Shown one piece after another: positions 31,511-41,975 of a stretch of DNA of 64,000 nt. Each line of letters starts with the position of its first letter. Positions within the stretch are counted from its first letter, which is position 1. A model generated the notes under the pieces. That model was given only the letters and a program-made list of their open reading frames with translations, searched no databases and was not told the DNA's origin. The stretch comes from Tupaia tana (taxonomy: Eukaryota; Chordata; Mammalia; Scandentia; Tupaiidae): NCBI GenBank assembly GCA_026018925.1, contig JAKSZU010000005.1, forward strand, positions 83,937,398-84,001,397, in the 5' to 3' direction. The position numbers and the translations under genes are program-made.

Positions 31511-31770
31511 TTTTTATTTATTTTTTTTTTATGAGAGATTTTTGCTATAGGATGCACATGCTCAACAGAGAGACAGCGAGACAGAAAGAGAGAAATCTCC
31601 CCCTAGGGAATGGCCACACTGCAATCCATTCTCCATTCTCCTCTTGAGATTTAGGGCATGCACTCACTCATGCCCCGTGTGAGCTTTACGCTGCTGAGTC
31701 TGGGATTCAAACAGCAGTCGACTATGTTGGAGTCTAGTGACATAACCATTCCACCATCTGCTGTTTCCAC
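31511..31770 (-). mobile_element. SINE-A, full-length, minus strand
   Basis: TTTTTTTTTTATGAGAGATT, GCTATAGGATGCACATGC, GACAGCGAGACAGAAAGAG, CCCCCTAGGGAATGGCC, ATGCCCCGTGTGAGCTTTAC, AACAGCAGTCGACTATG and head end CATCTGCTGTTTCC. Flanks ATTTTCTATC / ATTTTCTATT. Confidence 0.87.
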
Positions 31771-31811
31771 ATTTTCTATTTTATTTAAAAAAATAATAAC
31801 TCCTTATTTTT

Positions 31812-32072
31812 GGGCCAGCCAGTGGCATGGTGAAGGCAGCTAGATCTCATATAGCTGACTGCTGGTTCAAGTCTCAGACCGGGCAGCTTGCAATACATGT
31901 CAGCATGTGAGTGCCCAAAATCCTTAAAGGAGAAGGGAGGACAAGGTTTGCATCATTGTTATTCCCCGACTGCCCTGGGTTGGGGTGCTTTCTCTCTCTA
32001 TATATATCTCTCTATCTCTCTCAGGTGAGTGCACATGCCCTATAGCAAATTAAGCAACTATAATAAAAAATG
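31812..32072 (+). mobile_element. SINE-A, old
   Basis: GGGCCAGCCAGTGGCATGGT head, TGCTGGTTCAAGTCTCAGAC, GGCAGCTTGCAATACATG, GGAGAAGGGAGGACAAGG, CTCTCTATATATATCTCTC and TGCCCTATAGCAAATTAAG. Confidence 0.85.
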
Positions 32073-32195
32073 CTCAGCTCTAACCAATAAATCTTCTAAC
32101 TCCTGACCAGAATTATATCTCTATGTAATTACCTATATTATTCTCTCCATTGTTTACATCTTCAAAGGAGTGCTGTTTAACAATTTAGATCAAGT

Positions 32196-32462
32196 GGGAA
32201 CCAGCAGTTAGCGTAATGGCTATGTCATTGGACTCTCACGTAGTTGACCACAGTTCGAGTCCCGGACCCGGTGGCTTAAAACTCACGCCGGGCGCGTGTG
32301 CGTGCGTGCCCAGGATCCCGAGAGGAGAATGGAGGAGAAGGGATTGTGGTGTGACCATCCCCCCTGGGGGGTGATTTCTTGCTTTCTGTCTCTATGTCTC
32401 TCTCTGTCTGGCGAGCGCACGTGCCCTATAGAGAAAAATCTCTCAAAAAAAAAAAAAAAAAA
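32196..32462 (+). mobile_element. SINE-A, full-length, young
   Basis: GGGAACCAGCAGTTAGCGTAA head with A box TAGCGTAATGG, B box AGTTCGAGTCC (one change), ACTCACGCCGGGCGCGTG, CAGGATCCCGAGAGGAG, CCCCCCTGGGGGGTG, CTCTCTGTCTGGCGAGCGC, GTGCCCTATAGAGAAAAATC and poly-A. The 17-bp target duplication AACAATTTAGATCAAGT (32179-32195) / AACAATTTAGATGAAGT (32463-32479) differs at one base. Confidence 0.97.
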
Positions 32463-32541
32463 AACAATTTAGATGAAGTTACCTAAATTTTTACCTGTCA
32501 GAGAAGCATTAGAATAAATTTAAGACTCAAAAAGCACAAGG

Positions 32542-32784
32542 TGGGTCCACAAGTGGTAATGGTTAAGGTACTGGAATCCCACATGAGTGACTGCAGTTTG
32601 AGTCATGGACCTGGCATCTTGAAAATCATGCCAGGCACATGTGCATGTATGCCTAAAATCCTAGAGGAGAATGGAGAATAGGGCAATGCAGTGTTACCGT
32701 GCCCCTTGGGAGGAGGTGATTTCTCACTTTCCCTTTCCCTTTCTTTCTCTGGTGAGCACTCATGACCTATGGGAAAAAAAAAAC
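32542..32784 (+). mobile_element. SINE-A, old
   Basis: GGGTCCACAAGTGGTAATGG head, ATCCCACATGAGTGACTGC, GCAGTTTGAGTCATGGACC, GGCACATGTGCATGTATGCC, CTTTCCCTTTCCCTTTCT, CATGACCTATGGGAAAAAAA. Confidence 0.87.
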
Positions 32785-33070
32785 TAAGAAAATTAAAGGC
32801 ATAAGATACAAAGTTAAATTAAATAATTTTGACCATACTAAAATTCATAAATTCTGTATGATTTTTAAACATTGTGATAAGACAACTCACATATTTTGGG
32901 GGTAAAGGTATTTGTGACTTAACTGACAAAGAAGTCGGCTAAGAAACTGTAAGATATTACAGCACATAAAAGATACAGAACTTCCATAAATCAACAGCGA
33001 ACTGTGAATCAGAATAATTGATAAAATTGTTGATGATCATTTATGCATTAAATTAGAAAATTGGAAAATA

Positions 33071-33312
33071 GAGCTGGAACTACGGCCTAGTGGTTAATGG
33101 TGTCCAATCCCACATGACTGACTGCGGTTCAAGTTCCAGACCCAGTAGTTTGGAAAACATGCCAGAATGTGTTCACATATTCCCTATATCCCAATAGGAT
33201 GGATAAATGGTGGAGAAGATATTGTGGCACGAATGTGCCCCATTTGGGGGTCTTTCTTCCATTCTCTCTCTCTCTCTGAATAGCTCACCTGCTCTCTGAT
33301 AAATTTTTAAAA
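33071..33312 (+). mobile_element. SINE-A, old
   Basis: GAGCTGGAACTACGGCCTAG head, CCCACATGACTGACTGCGGT, TTCAAGTTCCAGACCCAG, ATGCCAGAATGTGTTCAC, TCTCTCTCTCTCTGAATAG and CTCTCTGATAAATTTTTAAA. Confidence 0.83.
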
Positions 33313-33440
33313 ATAATCAACATTGAAAAATAATTTTAATCTTACTAATGTCTTTTTAAAAAATCTATTATACAGCACAGTGATTTAATTTGACTTATAT
33401 TCACTGGATATTCAGTAGTCTGTATATTTGTAGTGACCAT

Positions 33441-33445
<5 letters not shown>

Positions 33446-33476
<31 letters not shown>

Positions 33477-33704
33477 GTTATTTTTGCTATAGGGTGCATG
33501 TGCTGGCTGAAAGGACAGAGAGATACAGAGAGCAAGAAATCACCCCCTCAGGGGGATGGCCACACTGCAATCCCTTATCCTCCATTCTCATCTTGCGATC
33601 TTAGGCACACACATGTGTGCCTGGCATGAGTTTTAAGCCAACGGGTCTGAGACTCGACTATGTGGGAGTCCAGTGATGTAGCCATTACATCGTCTGCTGG
33701 TCCC
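33446..33704 (-). mobile_element. SINE-A, full-length, minus strand
   Basis: A T28 run (tail complement), TTTTTGCTATAGGGTGCATG, GAAAGGACAGAGAGATACAG, CCCCCTCAGGGGGATGG, GGCACACACATGTGTGCC, AGCCAACGGGTCTGAGACTC and head end CATCGTCTGCTGGTCCC. The 79-codon plus-strand frame is antisense SINE. Confidence 0.9.
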
Positions 33705-33730
33705 TAAATATATAAACTTAGAAAAATAAT

Positions 33731-33836
33731 ATACCGTGCCCACTCTTGGGGGGCGATTTTTCACTTTCTGTCTCTCTGTCCCTCTGGGAGTGCATGTGCC
33801 TATACAAAATCTCTCTCTCTCTGAAATAAAAGAAAA
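33731..33836 (+). mobile_element. SINE-A 3' fragment
   Basis: Only the 3' third: GTGCCCACTCTTGGGGGGCG, TTTTTCACTTTCTGTCTCTC, GTCCCTCTGGGAGTGCATG, TGCCTATACAAAATC. 5'-truncated. Confidence 0.8.
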
Positions 33837-34995
33837 ACCACTATAACAATTTTGTTAAAATATGTAAATAATCATATTACAAAATATATGAGAACAGCAC
33901 GTGCAGTTCCAGTCATTTGTTTCATTATCTATAGCATAACAACTGTTATGAACCTAATAGACCAATTTTTCAAATTTACCTACCATAAAAGATTATAAAA
34001 CTACATCAATTCCAGAATCCCCCTAACTACTGACTACTGAGCTTTTTTTATTTTTTTTCTCTAATTTTTTCACAACAACATCCTTGAAGGAGGGGTCCAT
34101 AATTATTTTTTTCCTTCTTTTCCTTTTCTCTCTGGAACCACTTCAATGAACCATTTGCTGTAGACTTGATTGAAATTGATTTTGTCAAGTGCAACAATCA
34201 CCTGGAAACTATTATATCTAATGGGTAATTCTCCCTTCTCAAATAATTTCACCTATTCATAGTATTTGATGTAATTGATCACTCTTTTCTTTCTATAGCC
34301 GTATGTTTTCCCTAATTTCCAAGACATCATACTCTATTTTACCTGCCTCACTGGTCACTTTTTTTCAAATTTTCATTACTAGGTTCTTCTGATGTCCATG
34401 ACTTCTAAATACTGGAGTGTCCTACGGTGCAGTCTTAGAACTTGTCTATCCATCTCACCCATTTTCAAGATTTTGAGTATCATCTGTAAATTATAATTCC
34501 TCACTTTGTATCTCTATTAAGCTTTTCTCTTAAAATCCAGACTTATTTTACAAAGTGCCTACGAGAATCTGTATTTGGATGTCTCATAAGCATCTCAACC
34601 TAAACCTGCCTGGTTTCTGAAACAATAATCCCCAGTGACTAACTTGATTTTATTCAACTCAATAAATTGCAATTTTTATTTCTAGTTGCACAAATTATCT
34701 GTTTTTGCTTGTGCCCATTACAAAGAGCAACACTGGAAAGTTAACGTTCATGGTAACTTGGCTTATACCAGGTAATAGAAGGCCTAAGTCTTGGAGTGAT
34801 ACAGAAAAAAAAGATCTGATTATCCTTATGCATTAACTGTCTTAAGCACTCATATATTTAGTCATCTGAGACATCGGTGATTTATTTTATATATTTTTTC
34901 CAATAATTGAGAGAGTTCACAAAACGTTTATCTTGTGTAATTTTAATGTGCTAGTCTTTTATCCTGATTTTATGAGTTATAAACGAAAATCCCAT
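33837..34995. other. unassigned AT-rich DNA
   Basis: About 1.15 kb, SINE-free, with no gene. I see no convincing LINE or LTR match. Confidence 0.4.
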
Positions 34996-35013
34996 TAAAA
35001 AAGGAAAGAACTT

Positions 35014-35280
35014 GGGGCCAGCATGTGGTGTAGTGGTTAAGCTGCTGGAATCCCACATGAATAAGCATGGTTCGAGTCCTGGACCCTGGCTGCTTGAAAC
35101 TCACAGTGGGCACAAGGGCATACATGCCCAAAATTCCAAGAGGAGAATGGATGTGATGGGGCAGTGGCATGGCCATCCCTGCTGGGGAGGTGATTTGCTT
35201 CCTGTCTCTGATTCTCTGACTCTCTCACTGTCTCTCTAACAAGCACACTCATCCTATAGCAAAAACAAAAACAAAAAATA
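35014..35280 (+). mobile_element. SINE-A, full-length, middle-aged
   Basis: GGGGCCAGCATGTGGTGTAG head (A-box region TGGTGTAGTGG), GGAATCCCACATGAATAAGC, B box GGTTCGAGTCC intact, TGCTTGAAACTCACAGTGGG, GAATGGATGTGATGGGGCAG, GACTCTCTCACTGTCTCTC, CATCCTATAGCAAAAAC. Target duplication AAAAAGGAAAGAACTT (34998-35013) / AAAAAGGAAGGAACTT (35281-35296). Confidence 0.93.
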
Positions 35281-35296
35281 AAAAAGGAAGGAACTT

Positions 35297-37425
35297 AACT
35301 TTTCATAATGTTCTCTTTACAGTTATGTGTGTTTTTGTGGAAGACACTAACATTTAGAGATAATTGAACATAAAGAAACTACCATTTGTATGCACTATAA
35401 AAATATCAGATGCAAACAGACAGACATTTATAATAAATAATTACAAAGAAGTCTAATTGCTTTTATAACAGATGATATCAATGAGCATAAACAACTGTTA
35501 GAAAAGGAATGCTGATAGAGTGACACGGATAATATCTGACTTTTTTGTACTTATCTGCCTCCTTAAATTCCTGAAGGGAGTTCTAAGCAATAAAATTTTC
35601 TTGCTTTTGAAAAAGTATTAGAAAATTTTCACGAACTGTGCAAAGAATGAGCCAAATCAATATTAATAAAAACTTTCATATGTTGACTACAACGTTATGA
35701 TAGACTTCAAAGCTAGTTTTAGCCCAGTCCATAGTATGACTGGAAATGCTTTAGAGAAAATAGTTTATAACAAAATTCAAAAAAAACTCTTCAAAAAATT
35801 TCTTTACTATTTTCTAGGTTCTTTGGAAATTTACGAAGCTCTAGCTATTGTGTGTTCGAAATATTTTCTAAACCAATAAATTCTTACAGCTTTGCTTATT
35901 TCGTGAAAAGACCAATTTCAATATAAAAATCTCTTAAATTTACAAGTTTCTATTTCAATTGCCTGACAGAGCTTAAAAGCACTTAAATAACTCTAAATAA
36001 AGGGATTTTGAATGTTCCTGATGAAATAGATTTGTCTGAAAATGCTATAATAAAAACATCTGTCCCTTTAAAAAGAAATTTAGAAACTTGCCTGGTTTGT
36101 AATTCTGAAATTAAAACAAAAAAAGTTTAGCTCTGAGATGATGTAATTTCTTTAATTCATGAGACAGAAAGCAAAAGTAGTCAAGGTAATATTAAGCTGT
36201 CAAAAAGATGAGGAAATTCAAGGTAATTTTAAAACTTGAACCTGCAATATTTGAAGAATTACCAACTACATACTGTCTTATATATAAAAATAGATGAATT
36301 ACATAATATTAAGTTTAGTCAATATTTCTAATCAAGGTAAAGTTCTGAATAAATTTATCTTAATAAAGTTAGTTTAAAAGAAGGATTTTCCCTGATTTTA
36401 TCACAGTTGAAAAATATCAGATGGTGTATAAGTCTGAGTCTACTTCTGTAGTCTGCTTCAGTGACCCACCTGTGTGCCCGAATGAAATACCATCCACGTT
36501 TGATTATCATGACTTCATAATCAGGTACTGTTGTTCTGTCTTTGTTCTTGTTCGAAATTGCATTAACTGATCTGAGCCATTTGCATATACATTTTATACT
36601 CTATCCATCGGTTTCCACTAAAAAGCCAACTGAAATTATAATAGGTTTTGCTATGAATCTGGAAACTAACCTGGAAGACATGAAAGAACCAACTTTTTTT
36701 AAGAGGTTTAATAATTTAGTCTTTTAATTTATAAACATGGCTTATATTTTATTGAGGTGCTTTATAATCTGCTCAGCATAATGCTATGTATTTTAGGTAT
36801 CAGTGTTACATGTCTTGTGTTCAATGTATCTCGGTTTTAGATATTTGCTGTAGATAAATATTAAAGAATTAAATCCTGCTCAGCAAAATGGAAATTGGCT
36901 GAACTGTTAAACAACTGCCATGTTAAACCAATAAATGCTCAGCAGCACCACCAGGTAGGAACCAGAAAAACCTTGATATTACATAGATCTTACATATATT
37001 TTTGTTGCAGGATTCTCGTTATCTTATTCCTGTTGCACCTGACATTATCAGGGAAGCTTTTGACTGGTAGGTAGTGTTCATTTCCCAGGGAATGACCTTG
37101 CTTTGCATATGCCTCTGTGAGTATAAATTTAAATTAAAGCATTTAAATTCCTAGTGACTTCTGGCTTTAGTGTGATGTGTTTTCATTTTCCATATCTTCA
37201 AAAGGGGAGGGAGTGGTATATTCCAGGGCACTAAAATATTTCTTTTAAATGTTATTTTCTATTTGTTAGTGAAGTGTATATAAACATGCAATTTTTAAGT
37301 TTTTTGAGTTTTTAGTATCTGCCTAGTGTTTGAATAAAATCCTCACCTGTTTCCTGGCTTTAATCCTTAAGCAAATTTTTCTTAACTTTTTTGGTTTTGG
37401 TTTACTAAAGCTAAACAGCTTTTCT

Positions 37426-37427
<2 letters not shown>
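35297..37427. other. 2.1 kb SINE-free island
   Basis: Longest recognised-repeat-free stretch between dense SINE clusters. It holds several 60-codon frames without domains, plus a possible short exon at 37011-37066 described separately. Segments near 36410-36540 and 36870-37160 look less AT-biased than their surroundings. Confidence 0.45.
37011..37066 (+). other. candidate short exon-like segment (speculative)
   Basis: A 56-nt segment preceded by TATATTTTTGTTGCAG (pyrimidine run plus AG) and followed by GTAGGT, i.e. consensus-like splice acceptor and donor. One frame is open across it (DSRYLIPVAPDIIREAFD) but reaches an in-frame TAG at 37068 if unspliced. I recognise no protein. It may be chance; downstream TGACCTTGC and TTTGCATATG could instead mark a conserved non-coding element. 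Confidence 0.15.
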
Positions 37428-37461
<34 letters not shown>

Positions 37462-37641
37462 TTTTTTCTGGAGAGGTTTTCACTATAGGGCGCATGCGCT
37501 CCCCAGACAGACAGAGAGAGACATAGAGACAGAAAGCGAGAAATCACCCCCCAGGGGGGATGGTCACGCCACAATCCCTTCTCCTCCATTCTCCTCTTGG
37601 GATCATGCACGCACACACACCCGGCATGAGTTTTAAGCCAA
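37428..37641 (-). mobile_element. SINE-A, head missing, young, minus strand
   Basis: The tail complement has become (ATTT)n (37428-37464). Then TTTTTCTGGAGAGGTTTTCA, CTATAGGGCGCATGCGC, CAGACAGACAGAGAGAG, CCCCCCAGGGGGGATGG and GAGTTTTAAGCCA, ending abruptly before the tRNA-like head. The preserved CpGs indicate a recent, 5'-truncated insertion. Confidence 0.92.
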
Positions 37642-37679
37642 TAGTTACATGGTAGTCTGGATGAATTATTACACCATAC

Positions 37680-38473
37680 TTTGTAAGGTCAGCACACTAT
37701 AGCGACCTGTACTTCTTGTTAGAATGTAGCTGGCAAATAATGGTTGCCATTAGCTATAATGGTTTGGAGTCCTATTATAGCCAACACTCTGTTTGTTAAA
37801 ATTTAGCCATTGGGTCTCCATCTTGGATAAAGCTTACTGCATCTCTATCTTGGGCCTTATACCCTAATTATATGTCCCAAGCCTATCTTTTACTAGAGAC
37901 ACCCCTTGGGCTTTTAATAAAACTCTAGGTAGCATCACTTTCATTTTAAATTCCCTAAATCAAGAAATATGTGATATATGGTCAAATGTTCTAACAAATA
38001 GAGTGGCTGATTATTTACTTACTTTACAACATGTAGAATTGCATAAATTTCCTCAGACATATTGTTCGCTCTTATACTGATAAAATATATTTGAAAACTT
38101 GAAAAACTTCATATGTCTAATGTGCATCACATTGGCTGAATTAGTTGTCTATGGACATATTATTATGGTTATATCTATCTACAACTTTGGCTCTTGTCTT
38201 CTCAATAAGCTTTGTCAATTTGTTTCTTCTTATCTACAATAGATGCCACCAAACCATACATAGTAGTGGGACAAAGATACCAATAAACACCCTCTCGACT
38301 TCTATCATGGGCCTCGAGGTAGACTTCTGATGGAGGATACTTGACTGCTGCTCCTTATACTCTCTTTCCTGTTTCTTCTACTTCCTCTTTCTGTCCCTCT
38401 TCTGGAAAAAGCCAAAGCAACCATCAACCCTTATCCATCTGGCAGGTAAAAACACCTCTTCAGAGGGGAGATT
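37680..38473 (+). mobile_element. possible ERV internal region (3' part), decayed
   Basis: Lies directly 5' of the LTR at 38474 and ends in a short purine run (AGAGGGGAGA, 38462-38471) where a polypurine tract would be. No intact gag, pol or env frame; the longest frame is 61 codons. Assigned by position only. Confidence 0.35.
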
Positions 38474-38974
38474 TGAGCCAGGAGAGAGATGGGACATAGC
38501 ACTAAATAGGGATAGCATCCCCTCCCTCATAAAAAGAAAAAAACAAACTTAAGATGGAGTCACTGTAGTCAAGTTTTTAACAAACAGATTGCTAGCTACA
38601 TTAAGACTCAAAACAACTATAGCTAAAGACAACAGTTTCTATTTGCTAACTACATTCCAACAAAAACTACAGATCATTATGGTCTGCTGATACCAGAAAG
38701 AATGAGATGGTAAATCACCTAAACTATCATGTAACTATTTTCTAAAGCCTGCTTCTTTATCAGGGAGCCGGCTGATTGCTCAGATTCTAGATATAAACCC
38801 CTAGCCTCAGCCTCTTTTGGGCAGCTCATTCAGGACCCATCACTGCTTGGGAACTCTTTTCTTCCTTCCCTCTCTTAATAAAATGCCCCTTTGCTATCTA
38901 CACTCCTGTCTGCATCTCTAATTCTTCATGAGTGTGGGACAAGAACCTAGACATCTTGCATTCTTAAATTTGGC
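38474..38974 (+). mobile_element. gammaretrovirus-like LTR
   Basis: TG...CA unit of about 501 bp. U3 includes AACTTAAGATGGAGTCACTG and GGTCTGCTGATACC. TATA-like GATATAAACCCCTAGCC is followed by CCTCAGCC, GGACCCATCACTGCTTGGGA and polyadenylation signal AATAAA in TCTTAATAAAATGCCCC. U5 runs through CTGTCTGCATCTCTAATTCT to about TTTGGCA. The layout is that of class I ERV LTRs. No matching 5' LTR recognised in the window. Confidence 0.65.
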
Positions 38975-39412
38975 ACTGGTTTTGGACCTAATCACTACAA
39001 TATCCTATGTCAGTTCACAGGACTTGGTCATAGCATGATCCCTTTCCTCTGATCCTCCAGTCCTCAAGTCCATTAGGATCCTAGTAATACACATTCACAC
39101 CTGCTGTGTTTCCATGTTTTCAGTCCAAATATGACTGTAACTTGGCCAGACTGAAGCAACAGTCGCATGTGACTCCCAGTTCTCCAGTTCAGTATGCTAC
39201 TCACAGCACCACAGTGTTTGGGCCTACTTTTTCCACAAATACCCAGTGCCAGTATTTCTAAACCATGGGAAAGTTCAGTGTAACAGTAGAATCGAACTCC
39301 TCAGAAAAGCAGATCTCAGGTTGACTACATCAAAAACCTGGTATGATTTCAATGTTCTATATTCAGAAAGATCTCAAATTTCTTAACACAGTACATATTT
39401 ATAGAAGATGAA
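38975..39412. other. unassigned DNA
   Basis: No gene. May hold further old LTR-like sequence (GACTGAAGCAACAGTCGCAT, CACAGCACCACAGTGTTTGG) but not assignable. Confidence 0.3.
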
Positions 39413-39757
39413 TGTCTGAGTCAGTTTGGGCTGTTCTAGTAAAATACTTGGGTAGTTTATAAGCAACGAATTTATTACTCGCAGTTCGGGAACTAGGAAG
39501 TATAACATCAGGGTGTCAGTAGGGTTGGGTTCTAAGAAAGAACCTCTTCCATGTTGCAGGCGCCTGTTTTGTGGGTCTATCTTCACATGGCGAACAGAGA
39601 ACTAGCTACCTCTCTCTGTGATATCTTTTGTAAAGGCACTATACTATTTATGATGGCTCAACCCTCATGGACTAATTACCTGCCTAATATCATTTCATTG
39701 GGATTTAGAATTTCAACATAAACATTTTGAAAGAACATAAATATTCAGTCCATAACA
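39413..39757 (-). mobile_element. MLT1-type MaLR LTR, minus strand
   Basis: Plus strand reads TGTCTGAGTCAGTTTGGGCT, CTAGTAAAATACTTGGGTAG, TTATAAGCAACGAATTTATT, CACATGGCGAACAGAGAACT, GGCTCAACCCTCATGGACTA, GGGATTTAGAATTTCAACAT and ATATTCAGTCCATAACA. This is the complement of the MLT1 consensus from end to end, with TGT...ACA ends. Solo LTR. Confidence 0.82.
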
Positions 39758-40029
39758 ACTGGTTAATAAATTTCCATACTGTAAGTTTATGGTGGTTTTT
39801 ATTCAATTTCATAGACTTCCCTAAAAGTATTAGTATGCTGCCATTGTAGCATACTGCACATCAACAGTTTATTCAGCCCCAGACTCCAGTTGTACCTTAC
39901 TGCTTTTCTGTGATATTAGAGCATGATGTCTAACCAATGACAGTCTTTTGAGCCAGAAGCTAGTGCTGTGAGGTAGAGAGAAGATGATCTCCACAATTTA
40001 GGGTAAAATTTTTTAAAGAAGAGTTGTGT

Positions 40030-40254
40030 ATTAATTTATTTATTATTATCATTATTACTTTTCCATAGGGCACATACACTCACCAGAGAGGAGAAAGGCA
40101 TAGCAGAATCATTTCTCCTTCACTCTCCTCTTGTGATTTCAGGCACGCATGCATAAGTGCTTGGTGTATTTCAAGTCACTGGGTCCAGGACTTGAACCAT
40201 GATGGGCCATGTGGAAATTCAGTCACCTTAACCACTAAGTTGACTGCTGGCTCT
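40030..40254 (-). mobile_element. SINE-A, minus strand, GAGA tract mostly lost
   Basis: TTATTATTATCATTATTACT, CCATAGGGCACATACACTC, AGAGAGGAGAAAGGCATAGC, CCTTCACTCTCCTCTTG, AGTCACTGGGTCCAGGACTT, GAACCATGATGGGCC and head end TGACTGCTGGCTC. Confidence 0.86.
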
Positions 40255-40286
40255 GTTACTTTGTTATTTTTTAAAAAATTGCTACA

Positions 40287-40296
40287 AGGCCTGTGT

Positions 40297-40358
<62 letters not shown>

Positions 40359-40423
40359 TGCCGGGTCCGAAACTTGAACCATGGGAGTCCAGTACCTTAA
40401 CCACCACACTATGTGTTGGCCCT
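40287..40423 (-). mobile_element. SINE-A short form, minus strand, with (GA)n
   Basis: Pure (GA)n of about 26 units (40302-40354), then AAAGCTGCCGGGTCCGAAAC, TTGAACCATGGGAGTCC and ACTATGTGTTGGCCC. Central body missing, as at 6541 and 63136. The microsatellite grew from the element's own pyrimidine tract. Confidence 0.85.
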
Positions 40424-41130
40424 AGGCTAACAATATAATCTGAAATCCACTTGGGTTTTAATTCACCTGAAACCCAAAATATCTTCAAGAAAAAAGAAAA
40501 TCTTTACAAATGTGTTCTGTAATTATGATGTTTACCCAGGGCATTATTATGATGAAGAAAAAATATGGCACTAAATCTTTTCAGATAAGGCAAAAATAAG
40601 TTACTTTTTTAAAGGAATGTCAGTGAACAAATCCCAAATATCTGTCAAAATGTTTCCTCTGTGTATCCCCTTTCACACTCTCTTGCTGCTACGGTGTGCC
40701 TCTTTTGTTCTTTAGTTTTCTGTCTCTCCACTAGTTCTTTTCTCTATTCTTCTCCCTTCTTGTTTCTTCTACCACCTCATTCTGTCCCTCATGTGCTCAC
40801 AATGGCAATGACGTTATTGCTGTCCAGATACCAACACTCCTATGTATTTCATCATGGGTATATAATATTTTCTTGCACGTTCCCATTGCAAAAAGCCTCT
40901 TGGCAGAAATCACTTTGTCTTGTTTAACTAACTTTTTAATTCCCTCATGTGATGGATCCTATTGGAAATTTCATGATTAAGTCATCATCTCTTACTGTAT
41001 AAGTAAATAAAGGGCTCCTTTTCTTTGATTCTTTTTGAGTTGCCCGTAGTAGTATCTCATGCTTGTTATATAAATTTCTTTTCTTCATAAACAAGTCATA
41101 CAATTCTTCTATATTATTTAAGAAAATGCT
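40424..41130. other. unassigned DNA
   Basis: An 88-codon pyrimidine-rich frame (40661-40927) shows no domain. Nothing recognised. Confidence 0.35.
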
Positions 41131-41132
41131 GT

Positions 41133-41275
41133 GGGACCGGCTAGTGGTGTGGTAGTTGGAGTGCTGGACTCCCACATGACTGAAGTTCGAGTCCCAGACC
41201 TAGTGACTTATTTTCTCATTTTCCCTCTCTCTCTAAAAAGTAATAATGAATAAAGCTAAATAATTCTTTAAAAAA
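41133..41275 (+). mobile_element. SINE-A short form
   Basis: GGGACCGGCTAGTGGTGTGG head, GGACTCCCACATGACTGAAG, B box AGTTCGAGTCC, CAGACCTAGTGACTTATTTT, then directly TCTCATTTTCCCTCTCTCTC and a short tail. Shares the body deletion of the other short copies. Confidence 0.84.
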
Positions 41276-41479
41276 AATTCGGTGCACCAGGAAAGTTTCC
41301 AGTAGATATTAGATGATGATTTATATAAATGTAAAGATGATATGAATGAGAAGATCTATAAGGCTTGCATATTTCATGGTGACTTTAACAGGTGAATAGA
41401 AAAATTGTGTGATGTACTTTAGATAACTCTTTCATCCTGTGATTTAAAACAATGATTGTTTATGAAAACTTAAAAAAAA

Positions 41480-41482
<3 letters not shown>

Positions 41483-41529
<47 letters not shown>

Positions 41530-41543
41530 CACACACACACACC
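41483..41543. repeat. (AT)n then (AC)n microsatellite
   Basis: About 21 AT units followed by TTATACACACACACACACC, directly before a minus-strand SINE-A. Confidence 0.95.
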
Positions 41544-41775
41544 TATTTTGGGGGTGTGCACCCACTGGAGAGACAGAGAGACAGAAAGGGAGAAATCACC
41601 TCTCAGGGAGGGATGGCCACTCCACAATCCCTTCTCCTCCATTTTCCTCTCAGGATTTTGGGCATGCATTCACACCCACCCAATATGAGTTTCAAGCCTC
41701 CAGGTTTAGGACTTGAACAGTGGTCAGCCATGTGGGAGTCTAGTGATGTAACCATTACACCATCTGCTGGTCCCC
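41544..41775 (-). mobile_element. SINE-A, minus strand
   Basis: TATTTTGGGGGTGTGCACCC, ACTGGAGAGACAGAGAGAC, TCTCAGGGAGGGATGGCC, CTTCTCCTCCATTTTCCTC, TTTCAAGCCTCCAGGTTTAG and head end CATCTGCTGGTCCCCC. A 90-codon plus-strand frame is antisense SINE. Confidence 0.9.
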
Positions 41776-41975
41776 CAAAATTTATTTATATATTTAAGCT
41801 CAATCAAAATTCAGCATTTCTGGTTTAATTAAACACACTTCTGTATAAAGCTATCATTTTCTGGAGAAGTTTGGAACCACCTAAAAATACTATCAGACTT
41901 TGGATCTACTGACAGCATTATCATTTTTTTGTTTTAAAGAAGACTCACAGAAGCAATTTTTAACAAATGAGTTTT

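Noticed and set aside
37680..38473. Reading the sequence 5' of the LTR as an envelope remnant
   Set aside because: Translated fragments show no motif I could recognise, so only position supports it; no gene was called.
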